From positions 1 to 64,000 of the forward strand of contig CAKKRE010000022.1 of NCBI GenBank assembly GCA_919902505.1: DNA of 64,000 nucleotides. The letters run 5' to 3'. The notes under the pieces were generated by a model, which worked only from the letters and a program-made list of their open reading frames with translations, ran no database searches and was not told the DNA's origin. This document shows positions 22,759-31,496 of this stretch, piece by piece; the stretch's first letter is position 1; each line of letters opens with the position of its first letter. The stretch is from Nitrospiraceae bacterium (lineage in GTDB: Bacteria; Nitrospirota; Nitrospiria; Nitrospirales; Nitrospiraceae). Position numbers and translations under genes: made by a program.

Positions 22759-24510
22759 ATGAGCGACCATCGAAATCCGGATCAGCCAGAGTCGGGCGGG
22801 CAACAGCCGCCGCGCCGTGAGGCCTCTGCCTCGTCTGATCCGATCGAACTGATAGAAGAATGTCTGGCGGCATTTCCGGACGGCGATCCGCGCCAGAAGC
22901 TCCTGTACAAATTGCGACATGTGATTACGGCCCAGTCGGTTGCCCAGGACCGGCGCGAGACCGAATTGAAGAAGCTCAATGAGGTAGTGGCCAAATTGAC
23001 GGCGCTTGCCAACCGGGTCGGGCTGCTGCTTGAAGTGCCGGCCGAAGCTGTGGCGCGCATCGTCGTCGGAGGGGCGGAGTATTACGCCAACATCGACCCG
23101 CGTCTTCCGGTCGAGGATCTCAAGATCGGTACGCAGATTCTAGTGAATGAGGCCTATACGGTGATCAAGGCCCTCGGATATGACCGCAACGGGCCGGTGC
23201 TGAAGGTGGCCGAGGTGCTGCCGGATGGGCGTATTCGTTTCGAACAGGATATGGGCCGGCAGGCGTTGATTCTGCAGCGGTCCAGCGATTTGCTGGGGGC
23301 CGATCTCAAAGCCGGCGACGAAGTCCGTATCGAGCCGACCCACCGGATCGCCATCGAAAAGTTCGAGAACCGCCAGGCGAGAACGCACCTGCTGGATGAA
23401 GTGCCCAGCGTGACGTGGGAGCAAATCGGCGGGCAGCATCAGGCGATCGAAGCCATTCGGAAAGCCATCGAATATCCGCTGCTCCATGCCGACACCTTCA
23501 CGAAATATCAGTTTACGCAGCCGAAGGGCTTCCTGCTCTATGGCCCACCGGGCTGCGGAAAAACGCTCATCGGGCAGGCCGCAGCCGCCAGCCTGGCTCA
23601 GCTCGTCCGTGAATCACAGGGACAGGCTGCCGCGGATGGCACGTCGAAGAACCCGCCGGTGACAAGCGGCGCCTTCCTGCACATCAAGGGGCCGGAGATT
23701 CTGAACATGTGGCTGGGCGAATCCGAGCGGATCGTCCGGGACCTGTTTGCCAAGGCCCGCGCCAGACGGAAAGAGGGGGCGCTGCCGTTTATTTTTATCG
23801 ATGAAGCCGAATCTGTGTTGGGCACGAGGCGGTCGATGCGGTCGTTCAACATCAACAATACGCTGGTGCCGATGTTCTGCGCCGAGATGGACGGCATTGA
23901 GTCGCTACAGGATGTGGTGATCATTCTAGCCTCCAACCGGCCCGATTTGATCGATCCGGCGGTCCTCAGGCCAGGCCGAATCGATCGGAAGATCAAGGTC
24001 GCGCGGCCGAGTCGGGAGGCGGCCGTGGAGATTCTTGCGGTCTATCTCACGCCGTCGTTGCCGTTCGATCGCGAGTTGCTGGAGCGGAACGGGCAGGACC
24101 ATGAAGCCGCCCGTCGCGCCGTGATTGAGCAGGTCGTCGATAGCCTGTTTGCACGGACGGATCAGAATCGCGTGTTATCCATTCGCCTTCGGAACGGTCA
24201 GAACAAGGTGCTGTATCGCGGCGATCTCGTCAGCGGCGCGATTCTCTCCTCCATCGTCCAGCGGGCGAAGGAGAAAGCGATCGAGCGGGTGGTTGCCGCG
24301 GCAGGGGCGCCCGCCGGCGACGGGATCCGCGCGCAAGATTTGCTCGATGCGGTGCATGAGGAATATCGCGAAGGTGAGATGTTGCCGCCGGACGATGCCG
24401 CCGAAGAATGGCTCAAACTACTGGATCACCATCCTGAACAGGTTGTCGGCGTGTCGTCTTTCCGCCGCGGGCGGCCGATGGAAGAGCGATTGGTCAACCA
24501 GATTATCTGA
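22759..24510 (+). CDS. mpa: Proteasomal AAA+ ATPase (Mpa/ARC)
   Basis: A 583-residue unfoldase of the bacterial proteasome. ATG 22759 is preceded by GGAGG; the tracked start at 22711 is not needed. An N-terminal coiled coil (about 45-85) that would bind Pup is followed by two OB-type domains (about 90-230). The AAA+ module has Walker A GPPGCGKT (about 262) and Walker B FIFIDEAES (about 344), with RPGRIDRKI later. The C-terminus is MEERLVNQII. It lacks the Tyr of the C-terminal QYL gate-opening motif of mycobacterial Mpa, so docking on the 20S core may differ. First gene of mpa-dop-pup-prcB-prcA-pafA. Confidence 0.92.
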   Translation: MSDHRNPDQPESGGQQPPRREASASSDPIELIEECLAAFPDGDPRQKLLYKLRHVITAQSVAQDRRETELKKLNEVVAKLTALANRVGLLLEVPAEAVARIVVGGAEYYANIDPRLPVEDLKIGTQILVNEAYTVIKALGYDRNGPVLKVAEVLPDGRIRFEQDMGRQALILQRSSDLLGADLKAGDEVRIEPTHRIAIEKFENRQARTHLLDEVPSVTWEQIGGQHQAIEAIRKAIEYPLLHADTFTKYQFTQPKGFLLYGPPGCGKTLIGQAAAASLAQLVRESQGQAAADGTSKNPPVTSGAFLHIKGPEILNMWLGESERIVRDLFAKARARRKEGALPFIFIDEAESVLGTRRSMRSFNINNTLVPMFCAEMDGIESLQDVVIILASNRPDLIDPAVLRPGRIDRKIKVARPSREAAVEILAVYLTPSLPFDRELLERNGQDHEAARRAVIEQVVDSLFARTDQNRVLSIRLRNGQNKVLYRGDLVSGAILSSIVQRAKEKAIERVVAAAGAPAGDGIRAQDLLDAVHEEYREGEMLPPDDAAEEWLKLLDHHPEQVVGVSSFRRGRPMEERLVNQII

Positions 24511-24518
24511 CACGGCCT

Positions 24519-26039
24519 ATGCATCTCTTCGGCATTGAAACGGAGTATGGCATCACCCGCGAGGATCTGGATGCCGTCGACCCCGTCGAGGAATCGATGG
24601 AGCTGGTCCGCGCGCACCTGCCTGGCAAGTTTGAGCGGCGCTGGGACTATCGGGGCGAAGATCCGCATGAGGACGCGCGCGGTTTCCGTGTCTCCGGTCT
24701 GCAACAGGACAAGGAGGAGGATGACTTCGCCAAAGTCGATGCCCATCGTCCATTCTCGTTTCACGAGATGAAGAGCGATCTGGTCCTGCCGAACGGCGCG
24801 CGGTTTTACAACGACCATACGCATCCCGAATATTCCACTCCGGAATGTCGCACGCTCAAAGATTTGCTGGCGCATGATCGGGCCGGAGAGCGCATTGTGC
24901 AGCGGGCCGCGGATCGACGGAATCAGCAACTCGGCGGTGCGCACGTCCAACTCTATAAGAATAACACCGACTTTCACGGGCACAGTTACGGCTGCCACGA
25001 CAATTACCTGGTGTCGCGCTCTCTGCCGTTTGCTCAGCTGGTCAGCGGCCTCTTGCCGTTTTTGGTCAGCCGGCAGCTGGTGGCCGGAGCAGGAAAGGTC
25101 GGGATGGAGGCGCAGGAGTCGGGTTTCGTGCCGGGGCCTTTTCAACTCTCGCAACGGGCCGACTTCATGGAGGCTGAATTAGGCGTCGATACGATGCACA
25201 ACCGGCCCATCCTGAATACGCGAGATGAGCCGCATGCCGACCCGACCAAGTACCGGCGTCTGCACCTGATTCTCGGCGACGCGAACATGTGCGAATATGC
25301 GACTGCGCTCAAGGTCGGCACCACCAGGCTGGTGCTGGATCTTCTCCAGCGTGGCATCGTGCCGAATCTGGAATTGGAACAGCCGGTGGCTGCGATCAAG
25401 CAACTCTCCAGAGATCCTGACTTGAAGACAACGGTGCGATTGAAGGATGGCCGGACGATATCGGGACTGGCGATCCAAGAGGAATATTGGAACGCAGTGA
25501 GTCGATGCTGTGCGGGCAGTGATCCGGACGCCGACTGGGTGTTGCGGGAATGGCAGGAGACTCTCGGTGTGCTTCGTCAGGATCGTACGCAATTAGTCGG
25601 GAAGCTCGACTGGGTGACCAAGCAGTGGCTGCTTGAGACATTCATGCGGGAAGAACGGCTGGCGTGGGAAGATCCATGGCTCGCCAGTTTGGATTTGGAA
25701 TATCACAATGTGAACCCCGACCGTGGCCTGTATCTGGGGCTCGAAGCGGAAGGCAAGACCTGGCGCATGACGAGCGAGCGTGACGTTGCGCAGGCCCTGG
25801 TGGCCGGCCCCTCCGATACCAGGGGCGGGCTTCGCGGATTGTGTGTGAGACGGTTCCCGGAGCAGATCACGGGGATGCAATGGGAGCGGGTGCAGTTTGC
25901 CGGGGGGCTGCGTGCGCGGACGCTTGAGATGGGTGACCTCTTTGAGCCGGACGCGGTGCAGGCCTGTGCCGCGTTGTTGGAAGCTGCGGCGTCTCCAGCC
26001 GATGCGCTGGCGGCGTGGACGAGACGAAAGGACGGGTAA
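24519..26039 (+). CDS. dop: Deamidase/depupylase of Pup (Dop)
   Basis: A 506-residue glutamine-synthetase-fold enzyme beginning MHLFGIETEYGITREDLDAV. The acidic ATP/metal site is visible in GIETEYG and in GARFYNDHTHPEYSTPE, where the Asp is the proposed nucleophile. It is identified as Dop because it sits just before pup, carries an inserted loop (about 40-75), and has the NDHTHPEYS form; the paralogue at 27992 has the PafA form IDMGHLEYASPE. Since Pup here already ends in Glu, the main role is likely removal of Pup from substrates. It is 8 bases after mpa and 2 bases before pup. Confidence 0.9.
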   Translation: MHLFGIETEYGITREDLDAVDPVEESMELVRAHLPGKFERRWDYRGEDPHEDARGFRVSGLQQDKEEDDFAKVDAHRPFSFHEMKSDLVLPNGARFYNDHTHPEYSTPECRTLKDLLAHDRAGERIVQRAADRRNQQLGGAHVQLYKNNTDFHGHSYGCHDNYLVSRSLPFAQLVSGLLPFLVSRQLVAGAGKVGMEAQESGFVPGPFQLSQRADFMEAELGVDTMHNRPILNTRDEPHADPTKYRRLHLILGDANMCEYATALKVGTTRLVLDLLQRGIVPNLELEQPVAAIKQLSRDPDLKTTVRLKDGRTISGLAIQEEYWNAVSRCCAGSDPDADWVLREWQETLGVLRQDRTQLVGKLDWVTKQWLLETFMREERLAWEDPWLASLDLEYHNVNPDRGLYLGLEAEGKTWRMTSERDVAQALVAGPSDTRGGLRGLCVRRFPEQITGMQWERVQFAGGLRARTLEMGDLFEPDAVQACAALLEAAASPADALAAWTRRKDG

Positions 26040-26041
26040 CC

Positions 26042-26236
26042 ATGCGCTATATGTTGATGCCGGAACGTCGTGAGGCACCGGGCGATCCCATGCCGAAACC
26101 ATCGGGGCCGTCGGAAGAAGGCGGAGGACCTCGACGGCCTGAAACGGGCTCGCCGGACAAAGATAATTTGCTGAAGCGGATGCGGAAAGTCGATCCGAAG
26201 CAAGCGGAGCGCTATCGGCAACGCACGGGAGAGTAA
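26042..26236 (+). CDS. pup: Prokaryotic ubiquitin-like protein Pup (UBact-type), C-terminal Glu
   Basis: A 64-residue, highly charged and probably disordered protein: MRYMLMPERREAPGDPMPKP, a Gly/Pro/Glu-rich middle, then DNLLKRMRKVDPKQAERYRQ and the C-terminus RTGE. Position between dop and prcB, size and the Lys/Arg/Gln-rich C-terminal helix identify it as the tagging protein. In Nitrospirota and several other Gram-negative groups the homologue has been called UBact. The terminal residue is Glu, so PafA could attach it to lysines without prior deamidation of Gln. The tracked start at 26015 overlaps dop; ATG 26042 is preferred. Confidence 0.9.
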   Translation: MRYMLMPERREAPGDPMPKPSGPSEEGGGPRRPETGSPDKDNLLKRMRKVDPKQAERYRQRTGE

Positions 26237-26296
26237 GGCGCGTTCGGGTAAAGAGTCAGGCGTGAGGGGGTAGTTCATCGATCTGGCGGCCCGACG

Positions 26297-26317
26297 CTTC
26301 ACGTTTCACGCTTCACG
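26297..26317. repeat. Three tandem TTCACG units (7-base period)
   Basis: cTTCACGtTTCACGcTTCACG lies between pup and prcB, 13 bases before the prcB start region. It may be a remnant of a dispersed repeat. Confidence 0.6.
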
Positions 26318-26330
26318 AGGGGTTTGTGTA

Positions 26331-27104
26331 ATGGGGATGCAAGGGGATTTTTTTCAGCTCTTGAAGGAACAGGGATATCAGTTCGGGAATCCTGTCGCGG
26401 CGGCGGTCGGGATGGAAGTTCCGACGGCCACCACGATTCTGGCATTGAAGTATCGCGACGGTGTGTTGGTTGCGGGCGATCGCCGGGCGACGGCGGGCAA
26501 CATGGTGATGTACGACCGCACCGACAAGGTGCTGGAGATCGATCGCCACAGCGTGATGGCCATCGCGGGGGTGCCGGCCACGGCCTATGAGATGGTACGG
26601 GTGCTGGAGCATTCGTTCAAGTACTACCGGCGCACGCAACTGCAGGAGCTGAGTTTCGAAGGAAAACTGCGGGCGGTCTCCAAGTTGCTCAAGGAGAACG
26701 TGCCCGCGGCGTTGGCAGGGACCGGTGCCGTGGTTCCCGTCTTTGCCGGATATGACCATGAGCAGGAGTCTGCGAAGATTTATTTTTACGATATTCTGGG
26801 TGCGGAGTTTGAAGCTGTGGAGTATGCCGTGTCCGGTTCAGGATCACCGACGATTCGCGGCATCTTGCATTATGTGAACACATGGGGCCCGCAACCATTG
26901 GCGACCCTTCCGGAGGAGCAGGCCACGATCCACGCGCTCCGGTTGCTCTCCAGCGCGGCGGAATTCGATTCGGCCACCGGCGGGGTGAATCGGGAGCTGA
27001 ATCTCTATCCGGTGGTGAAACTCATTAAGGCGTCCGGTGTGCAGACCATTCCGGATGCCGACTTGAAACGATTGCATGAGAGCGAAGTGCTGCGCGGACG
27101 CTAA
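26331..27104 (+). CDS. prcB: 20S proteasome beta subunit
   Basis: A 257-residue catalytic subunit of the proteasome core. A propeptide of about 33 residues (MGMQGDFFQLLKEQG...) precedes TTILALKYRDGVLVAGDRRA, so autocleavage before Thr34 would expose the N-terminal nucleophile. Asp and Lys of the active site lie in VLVAGDRRAT and in TDKVLEIDRH. Later conserved blocks include GSGSPTIRGILHY. It comes about 95 bases after pup and is followed by prcA. The arrangement prcB-prcA matches actinobacterial proteasome operons, suggesting horizontal acquisition of the whole system (inference). Confidence 0.93.
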   Translation: MGMQGDFFQLLKEQGYQFGNPVAAAVGMEVPTATTILALKYRDGVLVAGDRRATAGNMVMYDRTDKVLEIDRHSVMAIAGVPATAYEMVRVLEHSFKYYRRTQLQELSFEGKLRAVSKLLKENVPAALAGTGAVVPVFAGYDHEQESAKIYFYDILGAEFEAVEYAVSGSGSPTIRGILHYVNTWGPQPLATLPEEQATIHALRLLSSAAEFDSATGGVNRELNLYPVVKLIKASGVQTIPDADLKRLHESEVLRGR

Positions 27105-27150
27105 CAGATAGACGGCTGGTTATTGACCCCTATGGTGAAGGTGGCACGTT

Positions 27151-27990
27151 ATGTATGAAGAACCCTATCGGTGGATCGAGGCGGTCGGCAATCGACGTCA
27201 GTATCTCGATGAACAATTTGCGAAGGGCTCGCCGGTCGTGGCGCTGGCCTATGCCGACGGCATTCTAATGCTCACCGTCAGTCGCGGGACGCCCAAACTC
27301 TACGAGATTTACGATCGCATCGCTCTCGGCGGAATGGGGCATCCGGCTGATCTGGAAAAACTCCGCTTCTCTCTACTCGAAATGGCCCATGTCGAGGGTT
27401 TCAATCGATCGCCGTCCGATGTCACGGGCGCAAGACTGATGAAGTACGGACTGGCACCGAGCATCAAGCAGGCCTTTGAAGAGATTTACAAAGCGCCCTT
27501 CATCGCCAAAATTCTGCTTGCCGAATTGGGCGTGAAACCCGAGCGAGACCTGTTTCTGTCGATCAACTACGACGGAAATTTCGAGGAGAGCCGGGGTTGG
27601 GCGGCATTGGGCGCGACGTCCTCCGTGCAGGGCCGGATGCGGCGCTATGTTGAATCGCAACCGGCGTTTGCGCAGGCCTCGCTGGCGCAGGCCGTGGAGC
27701 TCGCCCTTTGCACCTGGGCCGTTGGCTCGCTGGCTCAAGCGGCGTCCGACACGTCGTCTGGAGAGTCTTCCGCGGTTCATGCGTCGGAAGAGAAGACGGA
27801 AGGCGACGCGTCAGTTCTACCGGACAAGGCGGCGTTGTTGGCGCATGTGCGTCAGACCGTCGCCGAGAAATCATTGGAATGTGTCCTGCTGGAGCGTCGT
27901 GGCCCTGGTTCGGCCAAATATCGCGCGCTTCGTCCTGAGGAACTGGGCCGTCTGTTGCCTCCGGCTGTCAGCACACCGGCCACCACCTAA
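27151..27990 (+). CDS. prcA: 20S proteasome alpha subunit
   Basis: A 279-residue structural and gating subunit starting MYEEPYRWIEAVGNRRQYLD. The proteasome fold is seen in FAKGSPVVALAYADGILMLT, YDRIALGGMGHPADLEKLRF and LLAELGVKPERDLFLSINYD. A catalytic Thr is absent, as expected for alpha subunits. The C-terminal region carries a Ser/Glu-rich, probably disordered insert (SDTSSGESSAVHASEEKTEG, about residues 195-225) before a final ECVLLERRGPGSAKYRALRP segment. Actinobacterial PrcA also has an acidic tail. It lies 46 bases after prcB and ends just before pafA. Confidence 0.92.
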   Translation: MYEEPYRWIEAVGNRRQYLDEQFAKGSPVVALAYADGILMLTVSRGTPKLYEIYDRIALGGMGHPADLEKLRFSLLEMAHVEGFNRSPSDVTGARLMKYGLAPSIKQAFEEIYKAPFIAKILLAELGVKPERDLFLSINYDGNFEESRGWAALGATSSVQGRMRRYVESQPAFAQASLAQAVELALCTWAVGSLAQAASDTSSGESSAVHASEEKTEGDASVLPDKAALLAHVRQTVAEKSLECVLLERRGPGSAKYRALRPEELGRLLPPAVSTPATT

Positions 27991-27991
27991 T

Positions 27992-29482
27992 ATGTTGAAT
28001 CGTATCTTCGGACTTGAAACGGAATATGGCCTCCTGGTGAATCAGGATCGGCCTGACCATTCCCCGTCCTGGGTGGCGCAGCGCATTCGCGACCACATTT
28101 TTCATGTCGAGCGGCGAGGAGTCCTCGATCTTCACCATCGTGGGCATGACGAGCCGCCGGGCAACGGGGGGTTTCTGACCAATGCGGGCCGTATCTACAT
28201 CGACATGGGGCATCTGGAATATGCCTCTCCGGAGTGCACGACCCTGGCGGATCTTGTGGCCTCGGATCGCGCCGGAGATCGGATCATTCAGAATGCGGTG
28301 ACCGCGCTGGGGCTGGAAGAGACGGTGTCGCTCATCAAGAACAATATCGATCACGAGACCGATGCGACGTTCGGCTCGCATGAGAACTATCTCGTCACGC
28401 GGCAATTCCCCTTTTCCCGGCGCGGCCTCGGTCCACTGGTGACGTTTTTGGTCACCCGTCAGGTGTTCACCGGGGCGGGGCGCATCGGATGCGCGAGCGA
28501 TCCCAACGAGTGGGTGCAAGTCGGGGGGCTCATCCTGCATCGGCCTGGGCTGCGGGATGCGCAGGATCGATCGATTGTGCCGTTCCAAATCTCTCAACGC
28601 GCCGACTACATCGTCAACGACTTTTTCGAGTGGGTGCAACACAACCGGGCGATCGTCAATACACGCGACGAGCCGCTGGCCGATCCGAACCAATACCGCC
28701 GGATTCATCTCCTGTGCGGGGATTCGAACATGGCCGAATTTGCCACGGCGCTCAAGATGGGGACCACCGGCCTGGTGCTGCAACTGATTGAGGCCGGACA
28801 GGCCCCGCGCGGCCTGGGGATCCAGGAGCCGGTCGAGGCGCTGCAGGATATTTCGCGCGACCCGGATCGCCGCTGGATCGTCCGATTGGAGTCGGGACAG
28901 TCGATGTCCGCCATCGATATTCAGGAACAGTTTCTGGCCGCGGCCCAGCGCCATTGCAAGGGTCAGGACGAGGAGACGGATTGGGTGCTGGAGCAGTGGG
29001 AGTCTGTGCTGACCGATTTGCGCGGCGGGTACGAGAAATTAGTCGGACGGATCGATTGGGCCTCGAAACTGTGGTTACTGGAGACCTATCGGGAGGCCGA
29101 GCAGTCTGCGTGGGACGATCCCATGTTGAAGAGCCTCGACCTCGAATATCACAATCTGCATCCCGAACGAGGGCTCTGCTACGGTCTCGAGGAGGAGGGG
29201 CGAGGGCCGCGTCTGACGACCGATAAGATCGTGCATTTGGCGCAGGACCATCCGCCTCGCAACACGCGGGCGTTCGGGCGGGGAGAGTTGGTCAGGCATC
29301 TGCTGGCCAGTGGAGCCACGGGAATCGTGTCGGATGCTCCGCTCGATTTCGAGGAACAGATGGCCTGCGAGTACATCATCAATTGGTCGAATTTCAAGCT
29401 GCGCGGAACGGCGCCGTTTTTCATGGCGGACCCGTTCAAAACCTACGTGCAGGATGTGCGTACCCACCTCGCCGCTCGATAG
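27992..29482 (+). CDS. pafA: Pup-protein ligase (PafA)
   Basis: A 496-residue enzyme beginning MLNRIFGLETEYGLLVNQDR. Like Dop it has the glutamine-synthetase fold with acidic residues in GLETEYG and GRIYIDMGHLEYASPECT. Downstream blocks include NTRDEPLADPNQYRRIHLL and LDLEYHNLHPERGLCYGLEE, shared with Dop. It would activate the C-terminal Glu of Pup with ATP and join it to substrate lysines. The IDMGHLEYASPE form and the lack of the Dop loop separate it from the paralogue at 24519. The ORF track extends the frame to 27647 over prcA; ATG 27992 is correct by alignment. Confidence 0.9.
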   Translation: MLNRIFGLETEYGLLVNQDRPDHSPSWVAQRIRDHIFHVERRGVLDLHHRGHDEPPGNGGFLTNAGRIYIDMGHLEYASPECTTLADLVASDRAGDRIIQNAVTALGLEETVSLIKNNIDHETDATFGSHENYLVTRQFPFSRRGLGPLVTFLVTRQVFTGAGRIGCASDPNEWVQVGGLILHRPGLRDAQDRSIVPFQISQRADYIVNDFFEWVQHNRAIVNTRDEPLADPNQYRRIHLLCGDSNMAEFATALKMGTTGLVLQLIEAGQAPRGLGIQEPVEALQDISRDPDRRWIVRLESGQSMSAIDIQEQFLAAAQRHCKGQDEETDWVLEQWESVLTDLRGGYEKLVGRIDWASKLWLLETYREAEQSAWDDPMLKSLDLEYHNLHPERGLCYGLEEEGRGPRLTTDKIVHLAQDHPPRNTRAFGRGELVRHLLASGATGIVSDAPLDFEEQMACEYIINWSNFKLRGTAPFFMADPFKTYVQDVRTHLAAR

Positions 29483-29490
29483 GCTCCCGC

Positions 29491-30411
29491 CTACCGCTTC
29501 AGTCCCATCCGTTCCAGCGCACCTTTCGACACATCGAACGCGAAGCGCAATTGGACTGCGTAATATTTTTGGACCAAGCCGGACTGGTCCAGTGGCCGGT
29601 CTTCTTCGCGGTAGAAAGCCAGTTCCGTATCCTTCCAGCGGACGGCGATGCCGACGATCCAATCGAGTTCAGAAGGGTTCAGGGTGTTGCTCGCTTCGCG
29701 GTCGGTGAAGAGATTCATGTCTCCGTACAGGACTACCTTGTTCTTGTAGACGTCCAGGTCGGCATGGGCGACGTACCGGAACAACGCGCGGCCCGTATTG
29801 TTGGGGCGGGCGAAGTATTGGCTGTTGTGGAAGAGCCATCCCGCGCCGGCATAGGCCGTGAGATTCTGGTTCGGGAAGGTGCGCCGCCACCAGGTGGAGT
29901 CCTGAATCGCTTGAAACCGGGCTGTCACGAGCGCATCGGCGTAGGCCTGTTTCAGGCCGCGACGGTCCAGCGGGGCATCTCGTTCGTACTGTAGCCGCCA
30001 ATTGAAGCGATCGAGCACGCCGGTGAAGGCAAAGGTGCCGTCCCATTCCGTCAACTTGATCCATCCGTCGGTGCGGTCCGAGAAAAAATTCTGATCGGTG
30101 TAAAACGTGAGGTACTGCTTATAGAGGTCCGTTTCCAAGTGCAGCATGTGGCGCATGCCGACGAGTCCGGTATTGTCAGGCCTGGCGGCGAACGTCGGAT
30201 TCTTTACAAAGGCACCGGTCAACAGATAGCCGCCGAAGAGCGTTTCCTCTTCCTCGCGCGCCTCGTGTTCCGGTTCATCCATCGAAGGGAGCGGGCGTCC
30301 GTACTTTTCCAGCCCGAGCGCCGATTCTGTCCAGGGCATAATTGCCGATAGCAAGCCCATGAAGAACAGCAGCCGGCGCGGGCTAAAGCTGCGGTGTCGC
30401 CGGGCCGTCAT
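29491..30411 (-). CDS. Exported protein with outer-membrane beta-strand character
   Basis: This protein has about 306 residues from ATG 30411; the tracked extension to 30738 overlaps the lipoprotein gene. A signal peptide (SPRRLLFFMGLLSAIMPWTE, cleavage near ESALG) is followed by a charged linker with EEEETLFGG. Alternating amphipathic strands come next: YKQYLTFYTDQNFFSDRT, NWRLQYERDAPLDRRGLKQA, VVLYGDMNLFTDREASNTLN, DTELAFYREEDRPLDQSGLV. The final residues read YAVQLRFAFDV, although the last residue is Arg, not Phe. An outer-membrane barrel is plausible. The sequence appears internally repeated in two halves (YTDQNFFSDR and YGDMNLFTDR). Function unknown. Its start overlaps the lipoprotein stop (ATGA). 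Confidence 0.65.
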   Translation of the reverse strand: MTARRHRSFSPRRLLFFMGLLSAIMPWTESALGLEKYGRPLPSMDEPEHEAREEEETLFGGYLLTGAFVKNPTFAARPDNTGLVGMRHMLHLETDLYKQYLTFYTDQNFFSDRTDGWIKLTEWDGTFAFTGVLDRFNWRLQYERDAPLDRRGLKQAYADALVTARFQAIQDSTWWRRTFPNQNLTAYAGAGWLFHNSQYFARPNNTGRALFRYVAHADLDVYKNKVVLYGDMNLFTDREASNTLNPSELDWIVGIAVRWKDTELAFYREEDRPLDQSGLVQKYYAVQLRFAFDVSKGALERMGLKR

Positions 30412-30806
30412 TCCGGGCAATTGGCGAAGATCTCTTCGCAGTCGTTTGAGGCATCGACCGAACTCGGTACGAAACGATACCGCACCTGGTCGACTCGTTG
30501 GTGTTGGATCACGACCGTTGCCCAGCAGCCGTGATGAACGGTAGGACGGCTGCTCTTCGAGGACACCATGGACTCTTCGAGCAGCGGCGCCTCCTGGTAA
30601 TACCGGAGGATGGTGACTACTCCCTCCTCTCGCTCCTGTAGCGGGGCTCCGGCACAGGCCAGCACCTGTGCCCTGCTTTTTCCTTGTAGCGCCTGCTGAT
30701 GAGGATAGCCCTCGGTGATAGGCGGGGTGCTGTGGCAACCGAGCATGATTCCGGCCAGGACGGGGATCAGCATGCCGCGGTGAACACGAATATGAGGTAG
30801 GCGCAT
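30408..30806 (-). CDS. Small lipoprotein of unknown function
   Basis: A 132-residue protein with a lipobox: VLAGIMLGCHSTPPITEG, so the Cys at about residue 24 would be lipidated after signal peptidase II cleavage. The mature part has SRAQVLACAGAPLQEREEGV, similar in style to small outer-membrane-associated lipoproteins of the SmpA/OmlA type, but I cannot assign it. It overlaps the start of the beta-strand protein by four bases, so the two are probably made together at the outer membrane. Confidence 0.65.
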   Translation of the reverse strand: MRLPHIRVHRGMLIPVLAGIMLGCHSTPPITEGYPHQQALQGKSRAQVLACAGAPLQEREEGVVTILRYYQEAPLLEESMVSSKSSRPTVHHGCWATVVIQHQRVDQVRYRFVPSSVDASNDCEEIFANCPE

Positions 30807-31238
30807 CGTGAGTACTCAGGCTGACCTATCGGGGCCTGTGAGTAGCATACCTGCCTGCTCAAAGCAACCAACCCGGGCTGATTCTCCGATGCCTGCCTTG
30901 TCGTCGAACTAGCTTGCGCTGGGCCACGATGTCGGTCACTGAAGAGGGTCGGCTTCAACCGTCATCGGCGAGCCGGTGCCCCGTGGGGAGGGCAAATTCT
31001 GCCGCGTGAAATTCCTTAATGGCTCGGGCTGTGCTGCGGCGATGAGCGCCTCGCAGGGTGTGCGTCAGGCCTTCGCGCGAAGTGAGGAATCGGCGTCAGG
31101 ATCATGACAGTCGTCATCGTTCTGACTTGCTGGGGCTGCTTCCGCGTCGTGGCGACCCGGTCAACGGTGTCTTGCTGCCCTGTAGCTATCATCTAAGTTA
31201 ATTTTTGTAGGTAACTGCATTTTTTCCATGCGGATGAG
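30807..31238. other. Non-coding stretch
   Basis: I see no convincing gene. The tracked ORFs 30767-30958 and 31193-31438 on the minus strand are short and lack support. The stretch separates two divergent transcription units. Confidence 0.5.
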
Positions 31239-31266
31239 TTGACAATTATGTCTAATTCCCTAGAAT
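31239..31266 (+). promoter_or_regulatory. Predicted promoter of the PilZ-fusion/kinase unit
   Basis: TTGACA (31239-31244), 16-base spacer, TAGAAT (31261-31266). This would leave a leader of about 220 bases before the ATG at 31497. Confidence 0.5.
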
Positions 31267-31496
31267 AAGCTTCGAACATTGGGTTGTTATGACAGTCGCT
31301 GTGCGCCAACTCTGAGGCCGTGCGTGTCGTTAATCCTGCCCTTGTTAGATCAGCCGACCTCCTCCCGCAGATTTGGAATCGTTCGTGCGCTTGCAAGAGT
31401 CCAGCCTCGCCCGGAGCGAGCTCTGTGAGCGGGCCCACACGTTATTCAATTCGATGCTGTGCAAGACGCAGCACTCACTACGGCGGGAGGGAATGT

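Noticed and set aside
26297-26317. Regulatory tandem operator upstream of prcB
   Set aside because: Three TTCACG units are too little to claim regulation; listed only as a repeat.
29491-30738. 415-residue version of the beta-strand protein
   Set aside because: The extension overlaps the lipoprotein gene in another frame; a signal peptide starts at ATG 30411.
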